A DNA stretch of 64,000 bases from positions 91,043,747 to 91,107,746 of the forward strand of contig CM043954.1 in assembly GCA_014529385.2 (NCBI GenBank). The letters run 5' to 3'. Below are positions 11,685-23,127 of the stretch, one piece after another. The stretch's first letter is position 1; each line of letters starts with the position of its first letter. The DNA comes from Adiantum capillus-veneris (taxonomy: Eukaryota; Streptophyta; Polypodiopsida; Polypodiales; Pteridaceae). The translations under genes were made by a program, and so were the position numbers. The notes under the pieces were generated by a model. It did no database searches, was not told the DNA's origin, and was given only the letters and a program-made list of their open reading frames with translations.

Positions 11685-13048
11685 CAAGGATTTCACTGAC
11701 GTAATCATGATCGTGTGATTACGTTAATAATGTAAGTAATTAAAAATGAAATAGACGTGGCCCATCGAGAAAATGATAAAGCACCGTGGGCCTATCGGGA
11801 AAATAAAAAAGCCTAGTGGGCTAAATTGTATATAGTAAAACCTCTACTAACTTTGGCATTTTGACTAGGCAAATATTTGGGGAGTGTATCCGAGCATCGG
11901 GTATAATTATCTCCTTGTGAATTGACCTAAGGTTACAGAGTCACATGTCCTTTTTCTGGGCCAAGCGTGATTCTCAATACGATAACCACTTTAAAAATAT
12001 TTAAATCCTTCACCAAAAACAAAGGTACAAAGATAGAACAATTGAATCTTTGGAGAGTCATGCTCAATGCGACGAAGCCACTGGTCCATAAAAGGGCCGA
12101 AGTTGGTTTTAGAAGATGAGCATATTTAAATAACGAGCTCATAGTGAAGGGTGGGATGCCCTGTACTAGTGTATTGGGTATATAAAGATCGTTGAAGTCT
12201 TACATTTTACACCATCATAGGTTTGAATTGATATACATTGTCATTGCATAATATAAGAGCTATAATCCTTAATTGGGTGAAAATAGCTTTTATATATTGA
12301 ATTGGATGCATAAGGGGGATACAATCCTTGATTGGGCACAAGTAGTCCTCAATTGTGTAATTGTATTGAAGATTTTATTGTCTTTTTTTATGAATTGGTT
12401 TACATAGGGAGTGCATTGTGTATTATGAAATATTGTTAGTGCATGAGATGGCCAATCATAGATATTATTGATTTCATTTTTGTTTTGCAAATAATTATCA
12501 TCATATCAATGTAGAAGTTGATTATTCTTTGTAGCATGTGAAAATAGTTTTGTCTTATTGTGTGCAAATCGCAGAGGGTGTATAATTGATCCTCATATTT
12601 ATAATTGGATTGACAAATCCATAGCGTTGTTGTATGCATAATGCCAAGTAGAGAGTGCATTGAAATGTGTATATTTTTCCACTTTCAAAATGATCTTAAG
12701 ATTTGACCACATGGCTAAATCTTAGCCAAAGTTTTGAGAGCATGGTTTGAAAGAGCTTTTCAAGTACTACCTGTGGAAGGAGCGAGCCTTAGAAAACAAT
12801 TTGAGATTTGTCCATATGGTCAAATATTTAAGATATTGGTGATTCCCAAATTGGTTTCAAAGTCTTATACTCTGTAATATGGTGTTTGTGATCAATATGT
12901 GAATCGACAAGAGTGCATTGAAAATTGCACACTGTGTAGACTCGATTGCTTTCTTAATGAAGGTTTTTCAAATATATATTGAAAAGTAGAAAAATGTTCT
13001 TATAATTAAACATCTAGTTCTTATGCCTTTAAGATTAAATTGAAAGCA

Positions 13049-15329
13049 ATGGATCAAAATGTCGGCACAAGTGGTATGAAGAAGGCAGAGAATAAAAAAT
13101 CCCTTTGAAAAATGGTGGGATTATGCTCACAGCATATGTGGTCAATATATGGAGTGGCAATGTAAATTTTGCTTCACCACAAAATCAGGCGGTGCACCAC
13201 ATATAAGGGATCATTTTTTGGGTAACCTTACAAAGAATTGTAAGAAATATGATCATCCTCAAGCGTTTACAATTGCAAAGCGTTTGAGAGAAGAGCTCAT
13301 CCAAAAGGGTCGCAAGAGACATCGGGTACATAAATATGTTATGGATTCATGTCAAGAGCATACATAGTTAAATATCAACTCTCCTAATCGTGTGGTGAAA
13401 CCAACCAACCTTGTAGGACAACCTATGAAAGGAGAGGAAATACCAAGTAGTGTTCCTTTTAAGCGTCACAAATGAAGGTGAACTTGGAAAAATGCATCAA
13501 AAATCATTGCATCAAGGCTTTCAAATGCAATCGCTAGAAGACGCACAAACTGAACTCACCAAAGCAATTTTTTTCACTGGGAGTGCTCTAGTGATGGTAG
13601 ACAACAATCATTGAAAACATGCATGGAAAAAAATCAGTGAGTTCAGCCTAGTATTGTCAGTCCCTTTGTATCACATGATACAAAATGTTCTCTTGGATAA
13701 ATGTTACATCGAAGTCAAAGAGTGTGTTTCCAAAATAATACTTGGGCATATATCACTCTCAAGATATTGTAAGTGATGGTTGGTGTAATGTTCCAAGAAG
13801 ACCACTGATCAATGTGATACTGGTTTGTCCAAGGAGGGAAACATTCATGAAGGTGGTTGACAATTTTGGTGCAATTAAAAGTGGCAAATACATTGTTGAG
13901 TTCTTGATTAATGTAATTAAAGAAATATGTGCTAAACTTGTCATTCAAGTAGTCATGAACAATGCAAAGAACTGTAAATGCTAGCAAATTAATAAAAAAG
14001 TGCTTTCCACACATTTTTGCCAATGCTTGCAATACGCAGAGTTTAAACTTGGTGCTAAAGGATTGGTATACTAGTGAAGAAATCACATGGTTCGCCAAAA
14101 TAATTGACATAGCATGACAAGTTGTGAAGTTCATCTTGAAATGACAAAGAGTGCTCGATTTGTACACAATGCACATGTCAGTTATGTTAAAATTACCTGC
14201 TGAAACTCACTTTTGCACACATTTTTATACATGAGAACCACTCCTACGCAATTAGTGCATTGTGATTGACACTTTCAACCAACAACCTTTGACCAGTGGA
14301 AGCTTGAGCAGATCGAAAAAGTGAAAGAGAAAATAATGATGCCTATTATGTTCGCAATTTGCAACCTTGATCATAAGGCGCAAAATATGAGCAAAGTGTA
14401 GATGACCTGGTGGACAGTCCAAAAAATTCTAGAAAATTCTAAGGAGTTAAAAGACTATAGTAGAGAAGGAGTGACGACTTTTATTCTCTGCAAAAAACAA
14501 ATAATTTTGGCCAAGTACTTTCATGCAAGGTGGAAGAACGCTCATAGTCCACTCCATAGTGTGGCTTACATGCTCGATTCGAAGTATTGGAATTTAGATA
14601 TGATATCCAATACAGAGGTGGTCAGCGATTTCTATCATGTAGTCAATATGTTATACTCCAATGTTCAAGATTGAATTGATTGTATCAAAGAAATGAGTGC
14701 ATTTAAATTGAAAGAAGGACCTTTTGCAAATGATTTTTTACAGTCGATCTCAAACGAGAAACTTGCATGGAAGTGGTGGATGATGAATGGTGGAGAGCAT
14801 TACTCGACTTACGTCCTCTTACAATGAAAGTATTGGTGCAATGTGCGGTAGACTCAAGCTCGTAGAGAAAGTGGTGTATGTACAAGTATGTTCATAGCAA
14901 TATTCGAAACAAATTATTGAAAGATAGAGTGGAAAAATTAGTTTACATGTTTTCCAACAAAAAGATATTGCATCACATTGAAAGTGCTCGCTACAAGGAA
15001 GAAATGCCTATCTGGGTGTATGATTGTCAACAAAAAGATATTGCATCACATTGAAAGTACTCGCTACAAGGAAGAAATGCCTATCTGGGTGTATGATTGT
15101 CAACAAAAAGATATTGCATCACATTGAAAGTGCTCGCTACAAGGAAGAAATGCCTATCTGGGTGTATGATTGTCAAAACGAAGATCAAGAAGAGTTCAAT
15201 GTTAGTGTATCTCATTGCTTTATAAACAAAATCGAAGAGAACCTAGCAATACATGTGGAAGTTCAATTATAGCAAGACCCACAATACTTTGACTCAGAAC
15301 AAGATAACAACTACACAGATTCAACATAG
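13049..15329 (+). pseudogene. hAT-superfamily transposase (copy B), many stops and frameshifts
   Basis: This is the longest transposase remnant in the window. It starts at ATG 13049 (MDQNVGTSG, matching MKQNVSTSG in copy C). A BED-type zinc finger follows near 13149 (MEWQCKFC, then IRDHFLGNLTKNC). Next is the DUF659-type catalytic region near 13680-14060, with SDGWCNVPRRPLINVILVCP and VVMNNAKNC. A long helical insertion region (14402-14674) precedes the C-terminal dimerisation segment (EKLAWKWWMMNGGEHYS near 14750), which is typical of hAT proteins. The product would cut and paste DNA in the nucleus and create 8-bp target duplications, as seen around copy C. This copy has numerous stops, frameshifts and a triplicated segment at 14955, so it is inactive. 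Confidence 0.88.
14955..15173 (+). repeat. 73-bp unit repeated three times inside the transposase gene
   Basis: Three adjacent, nearly identical 73-base units start with CAACAAAAAGATATTG at 14955, 15028 and 15101. Copy A has a single unit. Two extra units add 146 bases, which shifts the reading frame, so the expansion arose in a dead copy or killed it. Confidence 0.95.
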
Positions 15330-15379
15330 CTTAAGAGTAGAATGAAGATTGCAATTATGAAATTCAAGAGCTTATATTC

Positions 15380-15560
15380 GATGTGTTATGATTGTATACA
15401 ATGCTTTGTAGAAGTGAAATTACAATATCTGCTACTATCAATTGTTTGTGCTCAAAGCCTACATCTTCATTATTGAATAGATTTCTAATTGCACTAGGGG
15501 TGTCTTCATGGGATTGCTTGAATAAGTGTTGATTTGCTGGTGGAAAATTCCTCTAGCCAT
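15380..15560 (-). pseudogene. RING-like accessory gene, C-terminal remnant (copy B)
   Basis: This segment aligns with the 3' part of the copy A gene (about 310-455), for example GATTTCTAATTGCACTAGGGG against GATTTCTAATTGTGCTAGGGG. The rest of the gene, including the Cys/His cluster and N-terminus, is missing. From about 15560 to 15760 the DNA does not match the other copies, and then the kinase begins. One large deletion or replacement therefore removed most of this gene and the kinase C-lobe. Confidence 0.55.
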
Positions 15561-15761
15561 ACTATAGCATGTGCATCTCGAGGGGGTCACTTAATAATTA
15601 TGTGACTATCATGTGAGTGCAACAGAAGGGCTTATTAAGTTTCAAGTTTTCTCACATTTTCACATATAGAAGGGTACCATAGAATTGAATTAGAAAAAAA
15701 ATTACAAATTGAATAGGAAAAGGGTGTATTGTATTTGTCAAAAATTCACAGATAAGGAGTT

Positions 15762-16680
15762 TTATAAATAGTCCTTGAATTCACATGATATACACGATTT
15801 ACACATAGTGACCCCCCAAGATGTGCATGCAAATGCTCCTTGGGCGAACGAAAAATGGCACATCATGTCTCCCAAGGTATCCCCATTGTAGTATGGGAAG
15901 ATTGTGATCCAGGGGGCCTCGAAGGTAAAGCCAATGCATCTTACAATGGAGGTGTGAAGTGTTTGCATTACTTGCTCTATTTGGAAGCTATCAAATTTTT
16001 CCTCAATCCCTCCCTTGTAGCATTTTCCTACATATGTAATGTGCTTTGGAAAGAAAGAAATTCTTTTAATGGTGTATAATGTACATACACCAAAAGAACA
16101 TGCTCCAATCCTCGTACCTCCCATGAGGGCTTCATGGGGAATGCCAATTAAATGTGCACACCTAGCATTCAACATGGTGCGCATGATTGTGTTGATGTCG
16201 CTAGCATTTGATCGACCACCTACGGCTTCTTACGCATCTTGGACCATCTTCAATCACTTGGGTAAGGTGTACTAGTCTTGAACTTTAACCCACCTCATAT
16301 TTATCTTTTTCTCCTCCCATTGTTTATCCCACGCCTATATTTTTACCATATTGCAAGTGGGAGGGAGATCTTCTTTCAAGTCTCTCCAACACACTTTCAT
16401 ATTTCCCAGCACCATCTTGATCTTGTGGGTAGGTCAAACTCTCTTATCCTTGTAGGAATCAACAACTCATAATGTCCTTTGGCACACAATCTGTAGTCTG
16501 TGTTCTCCCAAATAGCACTAGTGAGATCTTGAATAAAGACGTCACTTTCATTTATTTACTGTATGCGTCCATCTGCACATGAAGATATTGCCAATATACA
16601 CTCCTTTTTAATGGAATGCATAATAATTTTCTTTTTCTCTTGTGCCATTTTTGTCTTGGAAAATAAAAAACAAAATATCA
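15762..16680 (-). pseudogene. Protein-kinase-like accessory gene, N-lobe only (copy B)
   Basis: On the minus strand the N-terminal region starts near 16650, runs down to about 16230, and is followed by a kinase N-lobe. The glycine-rich loop appears as GTRIGACSFGVC. A candidate nucleotide-binding lysine lies in YVGKCYKGG. A helix-C-like segment follows (IEQVMQTLHTSIVRCIG), then a hinge-like segment (ITIFPYYNGDTLGDMM). The second glycine of the GxG motif is changed to Cys here (copy C has GVGSFG). The frame ends at a stop after FKDYL at 15762, so the whole C-lobe is missing. Confidence 0.65.
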
Positions 16681-16926
16681 AATGCAATTTCAAGGTGCAT
16701 TGGCACTCTCACACTAGTTTAGACAGACCATAACCATGACCTAAAGACTTCAAAAAATTGTGCAAGATTATAATAATACATAGTGATAACTATTTTCACT
16801 TTGAAAAGTTATGTTTGATCGTGCAAAATGTATTAAAAACAAGTAACTCTTAAGAAAACCACCAGATTGAACAATACATGTTAAAAACTCTTAACATTTT
16901 GTTGCCACATACATGTGGAAGTGATG

Positions 16927-17047
16927 TGTTTGAACACACTAGGACCGCAGGGGCATTTTTTTCGTCTTTAGGAGGTTGTCTCCCCATGCATTGTATATAC
17001 GCCCATCACTCTAGGGCTATCTATCTTTCCATGTCACACTAAGAACA
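16927..17047 (+). repeat. 5' LTR of the copia fragment, shortened
   Basis: About 121 bases, with TGTTTGAACACAC at one end and AACA at the other. It aligns with the roughly 199-base LTR at 27100-27298 read on the minus strand (ACACTA, then GACCGC and GGGCATTTTTT), so this copy has an internal deletion. Confidence 0.7.
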
Positions 17048-17049
17048 AT

Positions 17050-17060
17050 TGGTATCATAG
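17050..17060 (+). other. Primer binding site, initiator Met-tRNA type
   Basis: TGGTATCATAG lies 2 bases after the LTR. It differs at one base from TGGTATCAGAG, the complement of the initiator Met-tRNA 3' end used by most plant copia elements. Confidence 0.75.
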
Positions 17061-17062
17061 AA

Positions 17063-17243
17063 GGTTGCATCCTCCCGGGCTTAGTTGCCAACAGCTCCAA
17101 CACACACTTGCTCACTTTCGCCAATTTCTGTGAGCTTTGGCGAGTGTTCGTAGGTTGCATCCTCCCGGGCTTAGTCGCCAACAGCTCCAACACACACTTG
17201 CTCACTTTCACCAAATTTTGTGAGCTTTGGCGAGTGTTCGTAG
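17063..17243 (+). repeat. 90-bp tandem duplication in the copia leader
   Basis: The unit starting GGTTGCATCCTCCCGGGCTT occurs twice in a row (about 17063-17152 and 17153-17243) with only a few differences. The related fragment near 27000-27085 has one copy. Confidence 0.9.
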
Positions 17244-17479
17244 GTTGAATTTTTTTTTGGGATAGCTCGAAGAGTAGAATCCGCTCAGATTTTTGATTCG
17301 GACTCATTTTGGCCTCCGTTTCCATTCCAGGCAATACTGCATAGGCTAATTTTTGTCAGTGCCGTTTTTTGCATGACAAGTCTCTTAGAGTTTTCTACGG
17401 TTTGTGCTATATAGCATGTGTTGTTCTCGCTTCATTTCTCCTTTTTTCGATAAGTTTTCACATCAGGTGTAACATTTAC

Positions 17480-19370
17480 CAAGGGTGACAACAACACAGA
17501 TGTGTTCAAGATGTTTGCTGTTGAGGACAAATTGGATGGGGACAATTACCCTATGTGGGCTTATATGATACAACATGTTCTTATGTCAAGGGCATCTAGA
17601 ATATTTTCCAGGGCATTGATGTACATCCTAGTTCTGAGCATGTAGGCAATGTTGAGGGTTTTGCAAGTCTTGCTGCTGTTAGAGTTGTTTTGCCTGCAAC
17701 TGAGCAAGCTTGTTGTTGGGATGTAAAAGATGCGTAGGCTCATGCATTGATTGCGTTTTCTTTGAAGTGCACTATTATTCCCCACATTTGTTCAATATGA
17801 AGCATAGCATGATAGAAAGCCATCTATTGAGCACATGCATGTTTTTGGCTATTTGACTTATGGTTTAGTGCCACAAGCGCAACGTAGAAAATTGGACGGT
17901 AAGGCTGTCAAATGTATTTTTGTTGGTTATAGTGCTGAAAGAAAAGGTTACATGTTGTACCATCCACAAAAAAAGCGTATTTTGGTCTCACATGATGTTG
18001 TGTTTGTGGAAGATTCTGTTTAGCCTTTGCTGTCATGTACTAGAGATAGTAATGTAAGCTCACATGACATTTATGATAGTTTATTGCCTCTTTTTAGTGG
18101 TGAAATTTTGAATGTAAATTCAAATGAGGCAAATGTACAACCTATCAGGGGGTTTCTAAAGATGTTACAAGTCAGCCTATTATTGATGCAGATGTACATG
18201 ATGTACTTGATGAGGAAAGGGGTACAAATGAGCAGCTAGAGGTATGCCAAAATGGTTGGTGCACACTTTGCGTGATAGTAAATTGGATGCACCTTTGTCT
18301 AGTCGTACTCATTCAGGTTTTTTCCATGCCTCTTATGCATCAGATTGTTATGCATTGGTTGTGTCTAGCTTATGTGATATAGAGGAACCCCTATCTTTTG
18401 ATGAATCACATAATTTAGAAAATTGGATGGCTGTCATACAATTAGAATATGATTCACTTATAGAAAATGACACATGGAATTTATGTGATTTGCCTCCTGG
18501 AAAAAAGGCCACTAGTACAAAGTGGGTTTACAAGTTGAAACACAAGTCGGATGGTGAGATTGATCGCTATAAGGCTCGGCTTTTTGCAAAGGGTTATGCA
18601 CATAAAAAAGGCATAGATTATGAAGAGACTTTTTCTCCCACTTGTCATATGACTACTGTGCGTTTTCTATGTGCATTGGTAGCTCATTTTGGTTGGGATG
18701 TATATCAATCGTACATTGTTATTGCTTTTTGAATGGTGACATATTTGAGGAAGTTTATGTAACACAACCTCGCGGTTTTGTCAAGAAAGGACGAGAGGAT
18801 AAGGTGTGCAAATGTAACAAAGCTTTGTATGGGTTGAATCAATCTTCTTGTGCTTGGTATGAGAAGGCTGACACTCATTTGGTCAAACGAGGCTTTCGTA
18901 ACAGTCCAACAAAAAGCACATTGTATGTAAAGCGTGAGGGTGATGTACTTCTTATTATGGTTCTTTATGTAGATGATTTGTTGATCACTGGACCAAATGA
19001 GAGACATATTGATGAATTTAAAGCTGATTTGAATGCTACTTTCAAGATGAAAGATTTTGGGTTGTGGCATCATACAATTTAAGCAGTGTGATGGTGGTAT
19101 TTCCTTGTGTCACAAAAGTTACATAGAAACATTGCTATGTAAGTTTGGACTTGAGGATTGCAAACCTATTGCCACTCCCATGGAAACAGGTTTGAAACTG
19201 AGTCTTCATGATGGTGATGATCCTTTAGATGTTACTCTTTACCAAATTTCTATTGGATGCCTCATTTATGTATGCAACACGAGGTCGGATATTAGATTTG
19301 TAGTCTCACAAGTGAGCAGATTTATGCATAGGTCAGGGTCTAAGCATTGGCATGAATTTTAGTGAAACTT
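17480..19370 (+). pseudogene. Ty1-copia gag-pol remnant
   Basis: The gag N-terminus is present near 17490-17580 (VFKMFAVEDKLDGDNYPMWAY in mixed frames). At about 17785 the sequence jumps to the end of integrase (MHVFGYLTYG, KCIFVGYSAERKGY at 17835-18023). Reverse transcriptase then runs from 18420, with NWMAVIQLEYDSL, TKWVYKLKHKSDGEIDRYKAR, the ALYGLNQS segment and the catalytic YVDDLL motif near 18970. It ends around RFMHRSGSKHW at about 19355, before RNase H. Stops and at least two frameshifts (near 18730 and 19070) inactivate it. Confidence 0.9.
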
Positions 19371-19919
19371 TAGCATTTGGTTTTGTGAAGATGTTATTCA
19401 TTAGCGTAGACACTATTGAGGCTGTATAAAAGTGATATCATATATGTTATAATTTTTATGACTTTTGTAAATGTAGCATTCTAATAAAGCAACGATGATT
19501 GATGAATAAAAATTTATATTGAACATGATTAGATAGTATAAATTTTGACAAGAACACTTAAAAATAACAATTACAAACAGTTCAAACATTTGTATAGAAA
19601 TACTCTTCATGGCCGACCAAGTATTTCATATACTTAAACATGAAATGCACATGTACATACAAATTATATGGAGTTCATCCGGCCGGGTTAATGACCTGAA
19701 TGCCACATTTATGCAAAAACAAATGCTTCTAACAAATGACACTCTATAACCATGTTATCGATCAAGTGCCACTCAAATCTAAAGAGCAATAATGGTTTGC
19801 GTATGAGCATCATATGGCCGCATTACCGACCGATGCCCATATGTTTTTTTGCAAGGGGAAGGGAAGTTGACTCTCCATAATGATACCAATATTGCCGTGT
19901 TATTGACCTATCTTCCCAT

Positions 19920-20838
19920 CAAGTTGGGCAATGTACCTCCCATCACCATTCCATATGCATCAACATGCACATGAAAGATTACATCCCAATCTGGTTGACA
20001 AAGAACTGGCTTCCTCTACTGATCGCGTCCTTCAAGCATTGGAAAGTTTTCTCACATTCCTGGTTCCAAATGAAATTATTCCCTTTCTTGGTTAACTCAT
20101 GTTGTAAGGGAAGTTATTTGGTTGCAAACATATGAATAAAAAATTTGTAGAAGTTGATATACCCTAGAAAAGAGCTCAATTTAGACGCTATCTTTGGCTT
20201 TGTGGCTTGTTGAACACACTTCACTTTATTAGTGGTCATTTCAATGCCATTTTTGGAATCAATGTGTCCCATAATTTTTCCTTTCCATACCATGAACACT
20301 GAATTGAAAGGGTTTAGGCATATTCTTTTCTCCATGCACCTCTCAAAGACCCTCTCCAAGAATAAAAAATGCATTTTCTTTGTGGAGAAGATGGTAAAAT
20401 CATTGACAAATATAGCCAAAAATTTGTGTAGAAACTCATTGAATATCTCTATCATACATCTTTGGGGTTGTTGAAGCATTACAAAGTCCAAATGGCATAA
20501 CTAGGTACATAAATGTACCCATTCATTGATTAAAATAAATTTATTACAATCTTCAGGTGCAATATTAATTTGATTGTAGCCACTCTATCCGTCCATAAAA
20601 ATGTACATTTTGTGGCATAAAATCTCGTCTACTAACTTGTAAAGGGTAGTGGAAAAGGTTCCTCGATGGTCTGAGCATTTAACTCCTTGTAAACTACACA
20701 TAACCTTGGCTTTCCATTCTTCTTAGGAGCTACCAATATTGGAAATAGCCAGTCATTGCTTCCTGCCTTTGTTATGAACCCTGCCTTGAGAAGATTGTAT
20801 ATCTCCTCCTTGACTTTCTTGGAATAGTTGGGGTTCAT
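19920..20838 (-). pseudogene. Ty3-gypsy reverse transcriptase and RNase H start
   Basis: The minus-strand frame from 20838 reads MNPNYSKKVKEEIYNLLKAG, then APKKNGKPRLCV and YKELNAQTIEEPFPLP, the classic gypsy RT N-terminal blocks. After a short gap (20490-20630) it continues at 20491 with the FGLCNAP-equivalent (FVMLQQPQR), then IFVNDFTIFS, where the catalytic F/Y-V-D-D motif has become FVND. KIMGHIDSKNGIE follows. Near 19930-20110 sequence equivalent to the start of RNase H is visible. The Asp-to-Asn change in the catalytic motif and the frame breaks mean it is inactive. Confidence 0.85.
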
Positions 20839-22976
20839 CTTGTATCTTTGTAGCCTTACTGGCCTGGAATCTAGTTTTAGTGGTATTTAATGTTGGCACA
20901 CCTCTAGATATACTCCTTTCACATCATTATGTGGGCCAAGCAAACATGTCCTTGTATTCTTGGAATAGTGCCTTTTCTTTCTCCTTGATCTTTGGATTTA
21001 GATGCTTATTAATTTTGATCATTCAAGGGTTCTCCTCTAAATCAAGATTCCATTCTTTGACTTCTTGATCATCTGGAAGAAACAACCAATCTAGGCCTCC
21101 TCCCTTTTGTTTAGCCGGTGACTTAGCTTCCTTTCTCAGTCCTAATACCAACAACATAATCATTAAAGGGGTTTCTCAACTCTCATAATCTATTCTGAAT
21201 TTTTTTCTCATTGATTGTTGGTTCTCCTAATCCGAGTTTGTATGATTTGTTTTCTGTGCTGGTTCGAATTCAAATTCATCTCTCTCTTTCTATTGTAGTG
21301 GTCGTTCATATAACTAAAGTGATCTTTCCCAGAATTTAACTAAGTGAGTTTCTCTTGGTACTGTTTCTTCTCCCTTTCAACTTGTTCTTTGTCCATCAGC
21401 ATAGCACTCAAATCTACTTCTGTTAATGGAAAGATTTTCATTGAAGCAAGCATTCTCACAATCTTCTTTGTTTGATATTTCTAGCATAGCTCTTCTGGTC
21501 TTAAAGCTTTCTTCTAGCTTCTCGTGTTATCTATTCTTATCTGAATTCTCCTACTAGTTCCTTGAATTGTTAGTGCCTAGTTGGCATAGTCATGTACCAT
21601 TCCTATAGTTGTGAGCCATGGTTTGCCCAAAAGCATTCCATATATGCCCCCACTGTACATCTAACACCGAGAAGGTGGTCTTGAACTTCTCTTTTCCAAC
21701 TCTTATATGCATGTTCTTAATCATTCCAATAGCCTAGACTACTTGACGGTCAACCATTCTAACTCTAAATGGTGATGGTTTCAAGTCACTAGTCTCTAAT
21801 TTTTGCCTTAAGTTCTCTCCAAGAATATCATCAACTCCCCCATGAGCTCCCCCATCCATTATCACACATGAAAATGGTTTCCACTGTGCCTTTCTCTGAT
21901 TATAATCAATTTGAATTACTAAAACCTCATCATCTATGATGGCTTCTAGCTCTATTGCTCTCGCTTCAGCCTCTGCTTTTCTTTTTTGCCTAATTAATTT
22001 TGCAACCTCTAATAATGTGCATTTGATGTTATCTAATTACACTATCAGCTTTTGAATTCATTCATAGACCTTTACATACAATTCATCATGTACATTACCA
22101 AAGCTACAATCTAAATTGGAAGTTTTCTCCCCTTGGCTATCTTCACAGTTTCATCTCACCTTTCTTTCCTTGTATGGTTGTTGTTTGAACCTGTGATGGA
22201 CCCTTTGAATGGTCCCTCATCGGTTTGATGGATCCAACTTTGGTCAAATTTGATATGAATTATCATACTTCTTTAGCTAGACTTTGTACTGCAACTATCA
22301 TGGACTCATTCAACACTCTACTTGTTTTGGCATCTTCTTTGCTAGAGTTTTTTTAATTTTAGCTGCTAGCTCTTACTGCTCTTGCCATTCATCCACTACC
22401 TGCTTTTGCCTTTTGCCTTCCATACTGCTCTCTACCACTCCCACTTCCTGGTTTTAGTAGTTTGCTCTTTCTTAGGTTCATTTGGGATTCCTTCAATGAC
22501 AACACCTCTATTTCGCACGAATATGGATGGCACTGGTTTTGGTGACTTCTGTTTAGGTACCTCTGGCTCAGCGATATCTGGGCAGTGAGCTACAAAGTGA
22601 TCATATTTCCCATATGTGTAACAATTTAAGCGTATTTTTGCAAAGTCACCATTGTCCCTACTTCAGCCAGTACCCCCTAGTTTTTTCACCTACTAGTACT
22701 AGTGTATGTATTGGTCTAAGTTTCTTTGGAGCTAGTTGCCCAATTTTCTTTCACTGCTTCAGGATTGGTCAATGCAATCATTGATAAATTCTTAGCCTTC
22801 TTGAAGTGATGAATCTTGATGCCACAATTATTCGAAACATGTCCATAGGCCTTGCAATTGATACACTGTGAGCATTCATCATACCTATGGTCTCTTGATC
22901 TACACTTTGAGCACCACATCTCCATTTTCTTAACTGAAGGTCTGGTCTTAGATATTTCAACCATTTTCTTTGACAT
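20839..22976 (-). pseudogene. Ty3-gypsy gag knuckles and protease (inner module)
   Basis: Two consecutive CCHC knuckles with CX2CX4HX4C spacing are seen near 22860-22920 (CSKCRSRDHRYDEC and CINCKAYGHVSNNC). Downstream on the minus strand, near 21600-21900, is a retropepsin-like stretch with MDGGAHGGVDDILGENLR, PFRVRMVDRQVV and FKTTFSVLDVQ. This matches the plant gypsy protease pattern, although the DTG/DSG site appears as DGG. Several stops interrupt it. RT follows at 20838. The stretch 20839-21590 would be the protease-RT linker and has no clear domain. Confidence 0.65.
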
Positions 22977-23127
22977 TTCCTCTGACTTTTTGTTCCATGA
23001 TCCCTTCGTCTTTTTCTTGCCTTTTTCATATGACTTTCTCTTAGATTTACTAGAACTTGTGCTTGATTTTGTCTCTTCAATCGATGACTCACTATCGCTA
23101 GACTGTCTCTTGTGGCCTCTCTCCTTC

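Larger units (their letters stand above)
16927..19385 (+). mobile_element. Truncated Ty1-copia retrotransposon inserted in hAT copy B
   Basis: The 5' LTR starts TGTTTGAACACAC at about 16927 and ends AAGAACA at 17047. A tRNA primer-binding-like site follows 2 bases later. The coding remnants run gag start, then (after a large deletion) the end of integrase, then reverse transcriptase. The element ends near 19385 without RNase H or a 3' LTR. The order gag-integrase-RT is that of Ty1-copia. It belongs to the same family as the minus-strand fragment at 26150-27298. Confidence 0.85.
11685..19909 (+). mobile_element. hAT transposon copy B, interrupted and truncated
   Basis: The left end CAAGGATTTCACTGACGTAA begins at 11685. 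About 1.3 kb of leader DNA follows, alignable with copy C from 38544. Next come the transposase (13049-15329), a remnant of the RING-like gene (about 15380-15560, minus) and the kinase N-lobe (about 15762-16680, minus). The non-coding subterminal DNA breaks off at about 16926, where a copia fragment is inserted, and resumes at about 19386. It is lost at about 19909 against gypsy sequence. The right end is therefore missing and no target duplication can be shown. Confidence 0.8.

Noticed and set aside
18705-19073. Minus-strand frame opposite the copia RT
   Set aside because: Shadow of the reverse transcriptase; no domain of its own.
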